Source: Ruegeria sp. AD91A
Lineage (GTDB): Bacteria > Pseudomonadota > Alphaproteobacteria > Rhodobacterales > Rhodobacteraceae
Reading direction: 5' to 3'
Assembly (NCBI RefSeq): GCF_003443535.1
Contig: NZ_CP031946.1
Coordinates: 806,001 to 870,000 of the forward strand
DNA length: 64,000 nt
Below the pieces are notes generated by a model. That model ran no database searches. It saw only the letters and a program-made list of their open reading frames with translations, and was not told where the DNA came from. Below are positions 1 to 8,506 of the stretch, in pieces (within the stretch, counting starts at the first letter, position 1; each line of letters begins with the position of its first letter). Both the position numbers and the translations under genes were made by a program.

Positions 1-1997
1 AGACCCAGCCGGATTGGTTCTGATTGGTTCAGATCATAACGTGCCTCGGCATTCGTAAGCCAGTTCTGGTCGACCTGGTAGCGGCCCAGAAGCCAGATTT
101 CCGAGATTTCATCCGCTATGTTTTCCGCCGGATCCGGTTCTTGCCAGATATAGCTTCCGGACAGGCCGGCAAATTCGGAGGCCCAGGCACCTCGTAATTC
201 AGCTTTGACGAAACTGAAATCGTTGTCGATCAGACCGCGCCCACCAAGCGACCAGCCATTGGCCGTGGTGACTTGTCCCGCCACCAGCAGGTCGGAAGTG
301 GTGCCCTGCAACCCGGATGTCAGGGTGAAATTCGGGTCGGCATCCGCCCGAAACACCTGACCCACTGTTGCTAGGGCTTGCTGTCCGCCCGCACCATAGC
401 GTGCCCAGTTCAGGCCGATGACCCCGGTGGCACCGTCTTCGCGCTGATCTTCGGCAGGGAAGCGAGACAGGGCCAGCAGGTTACCCTGATCGAATTCCTG
501 AAACGTGCTTTCATCATCTGGCACATCAGTGTCCGAGACATGGGTCCATCCGATCTGCGCGATCGGTTCCAGAAGCTGAACAGCGCCGGTCTTTTCGCGA
601 CGGGTCATCGGATAGCGAAGCGTCAACGCCGCGCGCGGGGTCGAGCGGGTCACATTGCTGGGAAAGTTGCTGTCATGACGGATGTTGAACGTATCCACCG
701 ATGCGCCCAGCGTCGCGTCGGCACGCAGGCCCGATGCAAACGTCCAGCTTCGAAGCCATTCGGCGTCAAAAGTTGCCCGTGCTATATCGCGGCCGACGAT
801 ATCAGCGTCGCTGGTGCGCTCATGGGCGTGGCCGATAAAGGCCAGCCGCACCTCGCCGCCAAGTGCGCCGGGGAAGAATCGCTTTTCATAGTTCAGGTCG
901 AAGACGCGTGATGGGATTTCGTCCTGATTTTCGCTGTCGCGCAGTGTTTTGTAATGAAAAAGGCTTGTTTTGAACGCGGTATCGCGTTTGATCCGTTCCA
1001 GCGCGACTTCACTGCGCAAGCGGTCCAGGTCCGGCAGTCCATAGTCAGCCAGATAGGCGTCGTCCGAGGTGGTTTGCAAATCGAAGGTCAGCCGGAAATC
1101 GTTCTTCAGGTTGAACCAACCTCCGGCGAACAGATAGCCGCGATCCTGGTCGGGCTGGATGTCATCACGGGTATAGGCACCTTCAATCTGAATGCGCCCA
1201 TTCACGAACGCCTGACGATACCGATATCCCAGCGTCGTGGTCTTGGCCGACAAGTACGGCGTCAAGGTCAGATCCTTGTGGTCCCCCAGCTTGAAGAAAT
1301 AGGGAACCTGGACCCCCGTTCCCAGTTGCGAGGTGCTGCGGATCGACGGCACCAGAAAGCCGGTCGCGCGATCCAAAGTCGGGTCCGGCAAGCGCAGATA
1401 GGGGAAATAGAATACCGGATAATCAAGTACCCGAAGCTGCGCGCCTTCGAAGTACAATTGCCGTTCCAACTGGTCATGGGTGACCTTGCGGGCCCGGATC
1501 TGCCAAAGCGGAGGTTTACCGTTGGTGCACACATGGCAGGAGGTGGCCGTGACCTTGCTGAACTGGGTATAGCGGCCCGCGGCCCGTTTCGCCTGTACCG
1601 AGGCGATCTGGGTTTGTTGATCGAAAACCATCCGAGCACCGATCAGGAGGCCGTTCTGGATACCGCTGTCCAGCTGGCCGGAATCGGCCAGAAGGGTCGA
1701 TTGGCCACCCTGATCAATACGAATGGGGCCTTCCAGTGTCAGCTCGCCCGTTTCCCGGTCATAGGTGATGCGTTGGGCCGACAGTTTGGTATCGCCCTGA
1801 AAAGCTTCGACATTGCCTTCGGCCACCAGTTTCCGCTCAGGTGTTATGAAAACCTTGTCGGCAACCAGAAGGGCGGGCTCGGCCTGTGATTGTGCAGCTT
1901 GCGGGTCAGGCTCAGTCGGGTTGGTTTGTGCCGCCAGTCCGGCAGGAACCGTTAAAGCGATTGCGCTGGTCAGCAGCAGGGAAATCATACTCCGCAT
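1..1997 (-). CDS. lptD: LPS assembly outer-membrane protein LptD (3' end cut by window edge)
   Basis: LptD is the outer-membrane beta-barrel that, with LptE, inserts LPS into the outer leaflet. About 665 codons are visible, and the C-terminus lies before position 1. The start ATG (1995-1997) gives an export signal (MRSMISLLLTSAIALTVPAG, cleavage near AAQ). An OstA/LptA-like periplasmic domain follows (about residues 40-150, with EGNVEAFQGDTKLSA), then a Cys-x-x-Cys pair (CHVC, about residues 153-156) and a long stretch of alternating aromatic/polar strands typical of the barrel. The start overlaps the lptG stop by one base (TGATG), so the two are translationally coupled. Family and operon position agree. 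Confidence 0.93.
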   Translation of the reverse strand, partial: MRSMISLLLTSAIALTVPAGLAAQTNPTEPDPQAAQSQAEPALLVADKVFITPERKLVAEGNVEAFQGDTKLSAQRITYDRETGELTLEGPIRIDQGGQSTLLADSGQLDSGIQNGLLIGARMVFDQQTQIASVQAKRAAGRYTQFSKVTATSCHVCTNGKPPLWQIRARKVTHDQLERQLYFEGAQLRVLDYPVFYFPYLRLPDPTLDRATGFLVPSIRSTSQLGTGVQVPYFFKLGDHKDLTLTPYLSAKTTTLGYRYRQAFVNGRIQIEGAYTRDDIQPDQDRGYLFAGGWFNLKNDFRLTFDLQTTSDDAYLADYGLPDLDRLRSEVALERIKRDTAFKTSLFHYKTLRDSENQDEIPSRVFDLNYEKRFFPGALGGEVRLAFIGHAHERTSDADIVGRDIARATFDAEWLRSWTFASGLRADATLGASVDTFNIRHDSNFPSNVTRSTPRAALTLRYPMTRREKTGAVQLLEPIAQIGWTHVSDTDVPDDESTFQEFDQGNLLALSRFPAEDQREDGATGVIGLNWARYGAGGQQALATVGQVFRADADPNFTLTSGLQGTTSDLLVAGQVTTANGWSLGGRGLIDNDFSFVKAELRGAWASEFAGLSGSYIWQEPDPAENIADEISEIWLLGRYQVDQNWLTNAEARYDLNQSEPIRLG

Positions 1998-3097
1998 CAG
2001 CCGTCCTCCGCGTGAAGAAGCAGGCCAAGAGACAACAAGATGGCTGCAAAGGGCGGCGCCCAGGCAGCGATATAGGTGGGCAATTGTCCGTTTTCCCCAA
2101 GGATTTGTGCAAAGTTGCGGACGAAGTAGATGGCAAAGCCAAGCAGAACGGCAGTCAGCACGGCAATTCCGGTGCCGCCAAACCGAACGTGGCGCATGGT
2201 GAAAGCGGCCCCGATCAGGACCATCGAGACCAGAAAGAAGGGCCGGGCCAGCTGCACCTGCAACCAGACTTCATACTGCTTGGTCGAAAACCCGGCTTCG
2301 CGCAGGTCCTTGATCAATTGCGGCAAGTCATAAACAGATACCGAATCCTGTTGCCCCAGCGTGTCCAGAATTCGCTGCCGGGTCAGTGAGGTTGGCAACT
2401 CCAGCCGTTCATGCTCCACCGAATTGGTTTCGGGGTTCTGCCCATCCCGCAAATTCCAGATTTTGGCCTGGGACAGGACCCAGTTTCCGTCTTCCAGCAC
2501 GGCCCTGTCGGCGACGATCTGCTGGGTGGGTTTGCCGTCTCGCGCGAAGGTGATGATGGTCACGTCGTCGAGACCAAGTGTTTCCCCATTCGAGGTACCC
2601 CGGGCGTGGATAACGGCCTGACCGTTTTCCGCCGATTGACGCAGCCAAAGGCCTTCGCTGCTGATCGAAAGGGCTGAACTGCCGTTGTTGCGATAAGAAT
2701 CAGACAGGCGTTGGAATTTTTCGGATGTGGCCGCAGCGATGGGGTTCAACAATGCGACCGCCAGCGCGCCAATGATCAGCGCCAGCGTAGCTGGCGCAAC
2801 CAGCGCGCGGATACCCGAGCGACCAGTGGCGCGGGTCACAACAAGCTCAGACGTACGTGCCAGCCCGACGAACAAGGCAATGGTGGACAGAATGACCAGC
2901 AGAGGCAGCATTTCACTGATGGCAGCAGGAGTGTTCAGCAGCGTTAGGTGCAGCAATTGGCCGAACGACAGGTCGACTTCGTCAAATCGGCGGATCTGTT
3001 CGATCAGATCGATGAGAATCATCAAGGTCAGAAAAATGCCGCCGATGACCAGAAAGCTCTGTAGAAAGCGGCGCGCGAAATAGCGGTCGAGGATCAC
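1997..3097 (-). CDS. lptG: LPS export ABC transporter permease LptG
   Basis: Inner-membrane permease of the LptB2FG transporter that extracts LPS and passes it to LptC/LptA. YjgP/YjgQ family: N-terminal membrane segments (ILDRYFARRFLQSFLVIGG then LTLMILIDL), a central periplasmic jellyroll region (about residues 130-260), and three C-terminal membrane segments. I chose the GTG at 3095-3097 (366 aa) because the family normally begins at (M)ILDRYFARRF. A longer in-frame reading from ATG 3152-3154 adds 19 residues without family resemblance and has the Shine-Dalgarno only 2 nt away. Its partner lptF is not in its usual place directly upstream. Confidence 0.92.
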   Translation of the reverse strand: MILDRYFARRFLQSFLVIGGIFLTLMILIDLIEQIRRFDEVDLSFGQLLHLTLLNTPAAISEMLPLLVILSTIALFVGLARTSELVVTRATGRSGIRALVAPATLALIIGALAVALLNPIAAATSEKFQRLSDSYRNNGSSALSISSEGLWLRQSAENGQAVIHARGTSNGETLGLDDVTIITFARDGKPTQQIVADRAVLEDGNWVLSQAKIWNLRDGQNPETNSVEHERLELPTSLTRQRILDTLGQQDSVSVYDLPQLIKDLREAGFSTKQYEVWLQVQLARPFFLVSMVLIGAAFTMRHVRFGGTGIAVLTAVLLGFAIYFVRNFAQILGENGQLPTYIAAWAPPFAAILLSLGLLLHAEDG

Positions 3098-3150
3098 AAG
3101 CGCGCCCCCGCCAGGCCTGTTACGCCGGGATTCGGGCCGAAATCGCGCAT
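3094..3150 (-). other. 18-codon ORF at the vacant lptF position
   Basis: A strong AGGAGG (3157-3162 on the minus strand) sits 6 nt before an ATG (3148-3150). It opens a frame MRDFGPNPGVTGLAGARL and stops with a TGA that overlaps the lptG GTG by four bases (GTGA). That is the start signal and stop/start coupling expected of a gene immediately preceding lptG, namely lptF, but only 18 codons lie between them. It could be an in-frame deletion remnant of lptF, a short leader that couples translation into lptG, or an assembly artefact. The peptide itself has no recognisable domain. Confidence 0.45.
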
Positions 3151-3326
3151 GCATGTCCTCCTGCGCGACGGCGTATGCCTGCCCTCTCGTGTCACGTCTT
3201 TCTCCCCCGAGCCTGCCGGTTATTTTTTCGGGACCTTACTGCAATTGAAACCCGGGGAAAACTGCTATCTGGTCAAGTCGAGCAGCGCGGGCTAGGTCTT
3301 GGGGAACAGAATTTGAGGAGTTTGCA

Positions 3327-4793
3327 ATGAGCAGTCTGATACCGATCCGCTTTCAGGAGTTTGATCTGGATGCGATGGCGGAGGCCGAGGGGCGGGTGGC
3401 CATCATCATTCCGTCCGACGGAAAAATGAACCCCGCGGCCCGCCGGGCCAATCGCCTGACGAAAGGCGCCGTAGGGCGACTTGTTGAAAGTGAAAAATTC
3501 GGGAAATCCAAGACTGGCGATGTGATCTCGTTGGCCTGGCCCGCAGGGATGGTGGCCGAGGCGTTGGACATTGTTGTATTGCCGCGGCGCCCTGAAGCCG
3601 ACGAGGCGCGCAAGGCCGGAGCGGCTTTGGCCAAGTCCGCGGGTCGCACGGGTATGCTGGTGATGGTCGGCAATCAGGCGCAGAGCGAAAACCTGGCCCT
3701 TGGCATGGCGCTGCGCAGCTATGATTTCGACGCGCATAAAACCAAAGACAGCGAAGGCAGCGGTTCGATCACGATCAGCCATGCGAAACCCACGGAAGCC
3801 GAAGCAGAGTTTGCACCGCTATATGCGATTGCCGACGGTGTGCGGATGACGCGCGATCTGACCAACGAACCTGCAAACGTTCTGACAACCACGGAATTTG
3901 CTGATCGTCTTGTCGAGATGCAGGAGCTGGGCCTTGAGGTCGAAGTTCTGGAAGAGGACGAGCTGGCAGAGCTGGGCATGCGTACATTGCTGAGCGTCGG
4001 GCAAGGCTCTGTCAGCCCTTCCAAAGTCGTTGTGATGCACTGGAAGGGCGGCGAAAAGGACGATGCGCCCTTGGCCCTGGTCGGTAAGGGCGTGGTTTTC
4101 GATACAGGTGGCATTTCGCTCAAGCCTTCAGGTGGCATGGAAGAGATGACCATGGATATGGGCGGCGCGGGCGTTGTCGCGGGCACCATGCGCGCGCTGG
4201 CCAAGCGTAAAGCCAAAGCCAATGTGGTGGGCCTTGTCGGTCTGGTCGAAAACATGCCTTCGGGCAATGCCACCCGGCCGGGCGATGTGGTCAAGTCGAT
4301 GAAGGGCGATACGGTCGAGATCATAAACACCGATGCCGAAGGCCGTTTGGTTCTGTGTGACGTGATGTGGTACGCGCAGGAGCGGTTCAAACCTGTGGGT
4401 ATGATCGATCTGGCAACGCTGACCGGTGCGGTGATCATCGGGCTGGGGCATGAGAATGCTGGTGTGTTCTCGAACAATGACACCTTCTGCGATGCATTTT
4501 TGAAATCGGCGAAGGCCGAGGACGAGGGCGCGTGGCGGCTGCCGTTGGGCGATGGCTATGACAAGCTGCTCAAATCGCGCATCGCCGACATGAAGAACAT
4601 CGGTGGACGTCCGGCGGGCTCGATCACGGCGGCACAGTTTCTGCAACGTTTCGTGAAAGAGGAAACACCCTGGATTCACCTGGATATTGCGGGTGTGGCC
4701 TCGGTGGCGTCCGAGACGACTTATGCACCCAAAGGTGCCACGGGCTGGGGCGTTCGCGCGCTGAGCCGCTTCGTTCAGGACAATTTCGAGTAA
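3327..4793 (+). CDS. pepA: leucyl aminopeptidase (M17)
   Basis: Cytosolic di-metal aminopeptidase that removes N-terminal residues from peptides. 488 aa is the normal M17 length. The C-terminal catalytic domain shows VGKGVVFDTGGISLKP (Lys254, Asp259), MDMGGAG, and the family signature NTDAEGRL (334-341) carrying the metal-binding Asp/Glu and the bicarbonate-site Arg. The N-terminal domain (1-160) is the usual divergent hexamerisation/DNA-binding region. The start is preceded by GAGGAG at a good distance. It is divergent from the lpt genes across about 170 bp and followed 4 nt later by holC, a pairing common in proteobacteria. Confidence 0.97.
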   Translation: MSSLIPIRFQEFDLDAMAEAEGRVAIIIPSDGKMNPAARRANRLTKGAVGRLVESEKFGKSKTGDVISLAWPAGMVAEALDIVVLPRRPEADEARKAGAALAKSAGRTGMLVMVGNQAQSENLALGMALRSYDFDAHKTKDSEGSGSITISHAKPTEAEAEFAPLYAIADGVRMTRDLTNEPANVLTTTEFADRLVEMQELGLEVEVLEEDELAELGMRTLLSVGQGSVSPSKVVVMHWKGGEKDDAPLALVGKGVVFDTGGISLKPSGGMEEMTMDMGGAGVVAGTMRALAKRKAKANVVGLVGLVENMPSGNATRPGDVVKSMKGDTVEIINTDAEGRLVLCDVMWYAQERFKPVGMIDLATLTGAVIIGLGHENAGVFSNNDTFCDAFLKSAKAEDEGAWRLPLGDGYDKLLKSRIADMKNIGGRPAGSITAAQFLQRFVKEETPWIHLDIAGVASVASETTYAPKGATGWGVRALSRFVQDNFE

Positions 4794-4797
4794 TCAA

Positions 4798-5256
4798 ATG
4801 GGTGCTGTCTATTTCTACCATCTGACCCGCCAGCCGCTGGAGCACACCTTGCCTGTGCTGCTGGACAAGGCAAGGCAGGCCGGGTGGAAGATTGCCGTGC
4901 GGGGCACCGATCCCGCGCGGATGGACTGGCTGGATGAAAAGCTGTGGTTGGGCCCCGAGGACGGGTTCCTGCCGCATGGTCGCGAAGGTGGCCCACATGA
5001 CGCCGAGCAGCCGATTCTGCTGACCACCAGCGTCGAGGCCAAAAACGACGCGGATTGCGTTATGGCCGTGGACGGCGCGCCGGTTGAACCCGAAGAGGTG
5101 TCGGCTCTGGAGCGGGTCTGCATTCTGTTCGACGGCAATGACGACATGGCTGTGCAGCACGCACGCGGGCAGTGGAAGACGCTGACCGGCGCCGGATGCG
5201 CCGCGCAATACTGGTCGGAAGAATCCGGGCGGTGGGAAAAGAAGGCCGAAGCCTGA
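4798..5256 (+). CDS. holC: DNA polymerase III chi subunit
   Basis: Chi subunit of the clamp-loader complex, which in the known system binds the SSB C-terminal tail. 152 aa is the family length. The N-terminus (AVYFYHLTRQPLEHTLPVLL), the segment PARMDWLDEKLWLGPEDGFLPHG, the LLTT strand and the FDGND stretch are characteristic of HolC. It begins 4 nt after pepA and is surely cotranscribed with it. Confidence 0.93.
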   Translation: MGAVYFYHLTRQPLEHTLPVLLDKARQAGWKIAVRGTDPARMDWLDEKLWLGPEDGFLPHGREGGPHDAEQPILLTTSVEAKNDADCVMAVDGAPVEPEEVSALERVCILFDGNDDMAVQHARGQWKTLTGAGCAAQYWSEESGRWEKKAEA

Positions 5257-5287
5257 CGGGCTGTGCCATTTATCAGGAGATTTGAGG

Positions 5288-6334
5288 ATGCAGATGAAGC
5301 CTTTGGGCCGTACCGGAGTTTTCGTGAGCGATCTTTGCCTCGGGACGATGACGTTCGGGTCGCAGACCTCGGAACCGGATGCGCACCGGCAGATGGATAT
5401 GGCGCTGGACGCGGGGATCAGCTTTGTGGATGCCGCAGAGATGTATCCGGTGAATCCTGTTGCCAAAGAGACAATTGGTCGTACCGAAGAAATTCTTGGA
5501 AACTGGAACGCTGCAAATTCGTCGCGCCGGGCGGATTTCGTACTGGCGACCAAGCATTCGGGTGAGGGGTTGTCATATGTTCGTGACGGTGCGCCGATCA
5601 CAGCCAAGACCATTCCCGAGGCCATCGAAGGGTCTTTGCGGCGGTTGCAGACGGATTACATCGATCTCTACCAGTTCCACTGGCCCAATCGCGGCAGCTA
5701 TATGTTCCGCCAAAACTGGGATTATGCGCCTTCGGGACACGATACTGCAGACGTTTTGGACAATATGCAGGACTGTCTGGAGGCATTGCAGGTTCAGGTG
5801 GACAAGGGGAATATCCGCGCCTTTGGTCTGTCGAATGAAAGCGCGTGGGGTACGGCGCAGTGGTTGAGATTGGCCGAACAGACGGGCACACCGCGTGTGG
5901 CGTCCGTGCAAAACGAATATTCGTTGCTGTGCCGTCTGTTCGATACCGACATGGCAGAGCTGAGCGTACATGAGGATGTCGGCCTGATGGCGTTCTCGCC
6001 CCTGGGTACCGGACTGCTGACCGGAAAATACCAAGGCGGGGCTGTACCGGGCGGCTCGCGTATGTCGCTTTCGCCTGAATTGGGCGGGCGCAAGTCTGAC
6101 CGGGTGTTTGATGCGGTAGCGGCTTATCTGGATGTTGCCGCGCGACATGGTCTGGATCCGACGCATATGGCGCTGGCCTGGTGCCGCTCGCGGCCGTTCA
6201 TGATGTCGGCCATCTTTGGCGCAACCACGGTGGAACAGTTGGCGCATGTTCTGGCGGGTGCGGATTTGTCTTTGTCAAACGAGGTTCTGGCCGAACTGGA
6301 CCAAGTCCATAGGGCGCATCCAATGCCGTACTGA
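5288..6334 (+). CDS. aldo/keto reductase, Tas-like
   Basis: NAD(P)H-dependent oxidoreductase of the aldo/keto reductase fold, closest in pattern to the E. coli Tas group (348 aa). It opens with the typical PLGRTGVFVSDLCLGTMTFG. The catalytic tetrad is visible: Asp48 (FVDAAEMY), Tyr53, Lys89 (LATKH) and the His in YQFHWP. The cofactor end shows FSPLGTGLLTGKY and the late GATTVEQL segment. I chose ATG 5288, with AGGAG 5275-5279 upstream, over an in-frame TTG six bases earlier. The substrate cannot be inferred. It is probably the last gene of the pepA-holC unit. Confidence 0.92.
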   Translation: MQMKPLGRTGVFVSDLCLGTMTFGSQTSEPDAHRQMDMALDAGISFVDAAEMYPVNPVAKETIGRTEEILGNWNAANSSRRADFVLATKHSGEGLSYVRDGAPITAKTIPEAIEGSLRRLQTDYIDLYQFHWPNRGSYMFRQNWDYAPSGHDTADVLDNMQDCLEALQVQVDKGNIRAFGLSNESAWGTAQWLRLAEQTGTPRVASVQNEYSLLCRLFDTDMAELSVHEDVGLMAFSPLGTGLLTGKYQGGAVPGGSRMSLSPELGGRKSDRVFDAVAAYLDVAARHGLDPTHMALAWCRSRPFMMSAIFGATTVEQLAHVLAGADLSLSNEVLAELDQVHRAHPMPY

Positions 6335-6340
6335 GGGACA

Positions 6341-6353
6341 GGGGCTCTGCCCC
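6341..6353 (+). terminator. small GC hairpin after the aldo/keto reductase gene
   Basis: GGGGC-TCT-GCCCC forms a 5-bp stem in the 76-bp gap between two convergent genes. No T-run follows, so termination activity is uncertain. It is immediately followed by a GC-rich stretch and the dispersed motif at 6378-6400. Confidence 0.35.
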
Positions 6354-6377
6354 GGGCACGCTGCGCGCGCCTCCCCC

Positions 6378-6400
6378 GGGATATTTCTGGCCAAATGAAG
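6378..6400 (+). repeat. dispersed intergenic motif, copy 1 (GGGATATTT..GCCA.ATGAAG)
   Basis: The segment GGGATATTTCTGGCC followed by AAATGAAG lies just past the convergent ends of the aldo/keto reductase and cdhR-like genes. A near-identical copy in the opposite orientation lies at 30521-30544, also beyond a gene end. It may be a small dispersed intergenic element of this genome. Its function is unknown. Confidence 0.55.
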
Positions 6401-6410
6401 TTGGATCCGG

Positions 6411-7397
6411 TCAGTGATGCGTGGGGTGCGCGCGCTCTTGCCTCAGGTCGCGGGCAGATTGACCGTGCGCTGTGCGGAAAGCGCGGGCGAAACTGGATTG
6501 TGAAGCAAAACCGGTAGCCAGCGCGACATCCATCAGTGGAAGGTCGGTGTCGGTGACCAGACGGCGGGCCTCGGCCAGACGCAGTTGCAGATAATGGTCC
6601 TGGGGCGTGGTGTTCAGGCGCAGGCGGAACTGTTGTTGCAGAGTGCGTGGGCTGGTGCCCAGGTGGTCTGCGATATCGGCCAGTGGCAGGGGGTCATCCA
6701 GCGACGCCTGCATCAGCGAGTTTGCCTTGGCCGTCAGCGCCGTGTGGCGGTGTGGTACGCCGGTGCGGCTTTGCGGTGTGCCGGGGTCCGGCGCGCCATC
6801 ATAGAGGAACAGGCCCGAAACACGGGATGCGAAACCCGCGCCATGGCGGGCGGCGATGATGTGCAGCATCATCTCGACAGCGGGAATCGCGCCGCCCGAG
6901 GTCAGGCGACCGTCCGAGACAGTAAAGCGGTCGGGGCGCACATCGACGTCGGGGAAACGAGTGGCGAAGTTTTCCAGGTCTTCCCAGTGGGTCGTCGCAG
7001 AGTGACCGTCCAGCAGCCCGGCCTCAGCCAGCAGCCAGGGGCCGCCGTCAATCCCGGCCATGGTCGCGCCGGTACCGGCAATGCGGCGCAGGCCGGCCAG
7101 CAGGCTTGGGGTGGCGTGACGGGCCAGTTGGAAACCTGCGACCACGATCATAAGGTCGCAGCCTTGCAGACGGGCGAGCGGGATGCCGGGTACTTGCAGG
7201 GCGCTGGTCAGCATCGCGGGTTCCGATGTCGAAGTCACATAGTCCCAGTCAAAGGCGGGCCTGTCTGCCAGACGGTTGGCAGCGCGCATTGGATCGACCG
7301 CCGAGGCGAAGCTGAGCGTGTTGCATTCATCCAGCACCAGCACAGCCGTTTTCAGGGCCCGATGTTCGGGTTGTAATATGTTTTTTGCGGATTGCAT
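6411..7397 (-). CDS. GATase1/AraC-type transcriptional regulator, CdhR-like
   Basis: Two-domain regulator: an N-terminal DJ-1/PfpI (class I amidotransferase-like) ligand domain starting AVLVLDECNTLSFASAVDP, with GGPWLLAEAGLL and ATTHW in the middle, and a C-terminal AraC helix-turn-helix pair (DIADHLGTSPRTLQQQFRLRL and MDVALATGFASQSSFARAF). I chose ATG 7395-7397 (328 aa). A longer reading to 7565 would overlap the divergent gene and adds no conserved sequence. This architecture and its divergent placement next to carnitine genes match CdhR, the carnitine-catabolism activator of Pseudomonas. Inducer and direct target are inferred from context. Confidence 0.85.
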   Translation of the reverse strand: MQSAKNILQPEHRALKTAVLVLDECNTLSFASAVDPMRAANRLADRPAFDWDYVTSTSEPAMLTSALQVPGIPLARLQGCDLMIVVAGFQLARHATPSLLAGLRRIAGTGATMAGIDGGPWLLAEAGLLDGHSATTHWEDLENFATRFPDVDVRPDRFTVSDGRLTSGGAIPAVEMMLHIIAARHGAGFASRVSGLFLYDGAPDPGTPQSRTGVPHRHTALTAKANSLMQASLDDPLPLADIADHLGTSPRTLQQQFRLRLNTTPQDHYLQLRLAEARRLVTDTDLPLMDVALATGFASQSSFARAFRTAHGQSARDLRQERAHPTHH

Positions 7398-7423
7398 CAA
7401 GTTCGATTCGCATTTTGCCAAGT

Positions 7424-7527
7424 GGTTTTCCCAAAGCTGCGCCAGAGTTGGGTCAGAACGCAAATCGGAATCCGGGGAGAAGTCTGGGGAAAACTCAAGG
7501 CAAAACCGGGTATAACTTGGGGAAAAC
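7424..7527. promoter_or_regulatory. divergent carnitine promoter region with repeated TGGGGAAAAC boxes
   Basis: The 134-bp region between the regulator and the BKACE gene holds two exact direct copies of TGGGGAAAAC (7485-7494 and 7518-7527, 33 bp apart, about three helical turns). A third, near copy is inverted (GGTTTTCCCA, 7424-7433). TATAAC at 7511-7516 is a plausible -10 with no good -35. The first box covers the -35 position, as expected for an activator-dependent promoter. The likely binder is the adjacent AraC-type protein (inference). Confidence 0.5.
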
Positions 7528-7530
7528 GCC

Positions 7531-8445
7531 ATGCCTCTGGAAATGAACCGCGAAGTCTTCATCACCTGCGCCGTGACCGGCTCGGGCGGGACGCAGGATC
7601 GCAGCCCTCATGTGCCACGTTCGCCGAAGCAAATTGCCGACAGTGCGATTGCCGCCGCAAAGGCGGGCGCGGCTGTTGTGCACTGCCATGTGCGCGACCC
7701 CGAAACAGGTGCGCCGTCGCGCGATCTGGCGCTGTATCGTGAAGTGACCGATCGCATTCGGGATGCCGAGGTGGATGCAGTGCTGAACCTGACAGCTGGC
7801 ATGGGTGGAGATATGGTGTTCGGCGGTATCGAAAACCCGCTGCCATTGGCAGAGGCTGGAACCGATCTGGTTGGTGCGACCGAACGTGTGGCCCATATCG
7901 CCGAGTGCCTGCCCGAGATCTGCACTCTGGACTGCGGCACTATGAACTTTGCCGAGGCCGATTATGTCATGACCAACACGCCCGGCGCGTTGCGCGCGAT
8001 GGGACAGATGATGACAGACCTCGGCGTTAAGCCCGAGATCGAGGCGTTTGACACCGGCCATCTGTGGTTTGCCAAGCAACTGGTTAAGGAAGGGATTCTG
8101 GACCCCAACGCCCTGGTGCAGCTGTGCATGGGGGTCCCGTGGGGCGCTCCGGATGATCTGAACACCTTTATGGCGATGGTGAACAATGTGCCGGATGACT
8201 GGACCTTCAGTGCGTTTTCGCTGGGGCGGAATGAGATGCCGTTTGTTGCGGCTTCGGTTCTGGCGGGCGGCAACGTGCGCGTTGGTCTGGAAGATAACCT
8301 GTGGTTGGAGAAGGGCGTTCTGGCCGAGAACTGGCAACTGGTTGAACGTGCCGGAACCATTATCGAAAACATGGGCGCGCGGGTGATCGGGCCGCAAGAA
8401 GTCCGCGAGAAGCTGGGGCTGGTGAAGCGGGCCCCAAAGGGTTGA
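7531..8445 (+). CDS. BKACE-family 3-dehydrocarnitine cleavage enzyme, CdhC-like
   Basis: Beta-keto acid cleavage enzyme fold (DUF849; TIM barrel, Zn-dependent). Members condense a beta-keto acid with acetyl-CoA and split off acetoacetate. Seen here: ITCAVTGSGG at the N-terminus, the metal-binding VHCHVRDP (His51 and His53), DCGTMNF, FDTGHLWFA, and GNVRVGLEDN near the end; 304 aa is normal. Next to a carnitine dehydrogenase-thioesterase fusion, the predicted reaction is 3-dehydrocarnitine + acetyl-CoA -> betainyl-CoA + acetoacetate, as for CdhC of Pseudomonas. The start is ambiguous: ATG 7531 has a GGGGA upstream, but if TATAAC 7511-7516 is the -10, ATG 7543 (MNREVFITCA) would be more natural. 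Confidence 0.9.
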   Translation: MPLEMNREVFITCAVTGSGGTQDRSPHVPRSPKQIADSAIAAAKAGAAVVHCHVRDPETGAPSRDLALYREVTDRIRDAEVDAVLNLTAGMGGDMVFGGIENPLPLAEAGTDLVGATERVAHIAECLPEICTLDCGTMNFAEADYVMTNTPGALRAMGQMMTDLGVKPEIEAFDTGHLWFAKQLVKEGILDPNALVQLCMGVPWGAPDDLNTFMAMVNNVPDDWTFSAFSLGRNEMPFVAASVLAGGNVRVGLEDNLWLEKGVLAENWQLVERAGTIIENMGARVIGPQEVREKLGLVKRAPKG

Positions 8446-8506
8446 CTGCCTGCGTCCGTTGCCCATGACCGGAAAGCGCAGGCGTGCCAGCAAAAGGAAG
8501 AGAGCA

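Noticed and set aside
378..1889. Long plus-strand open frames over lptD
   Set aside because: Antisense to a gene with clear family features; their translations are low-complexity Arg/Gly/Gln mixtures without domains.
3245..3271. pepA promoter TTGAAA ... TATCTG
   Set aside because: Spacing of 15 bp and a weak -10; not convincing enough to list.
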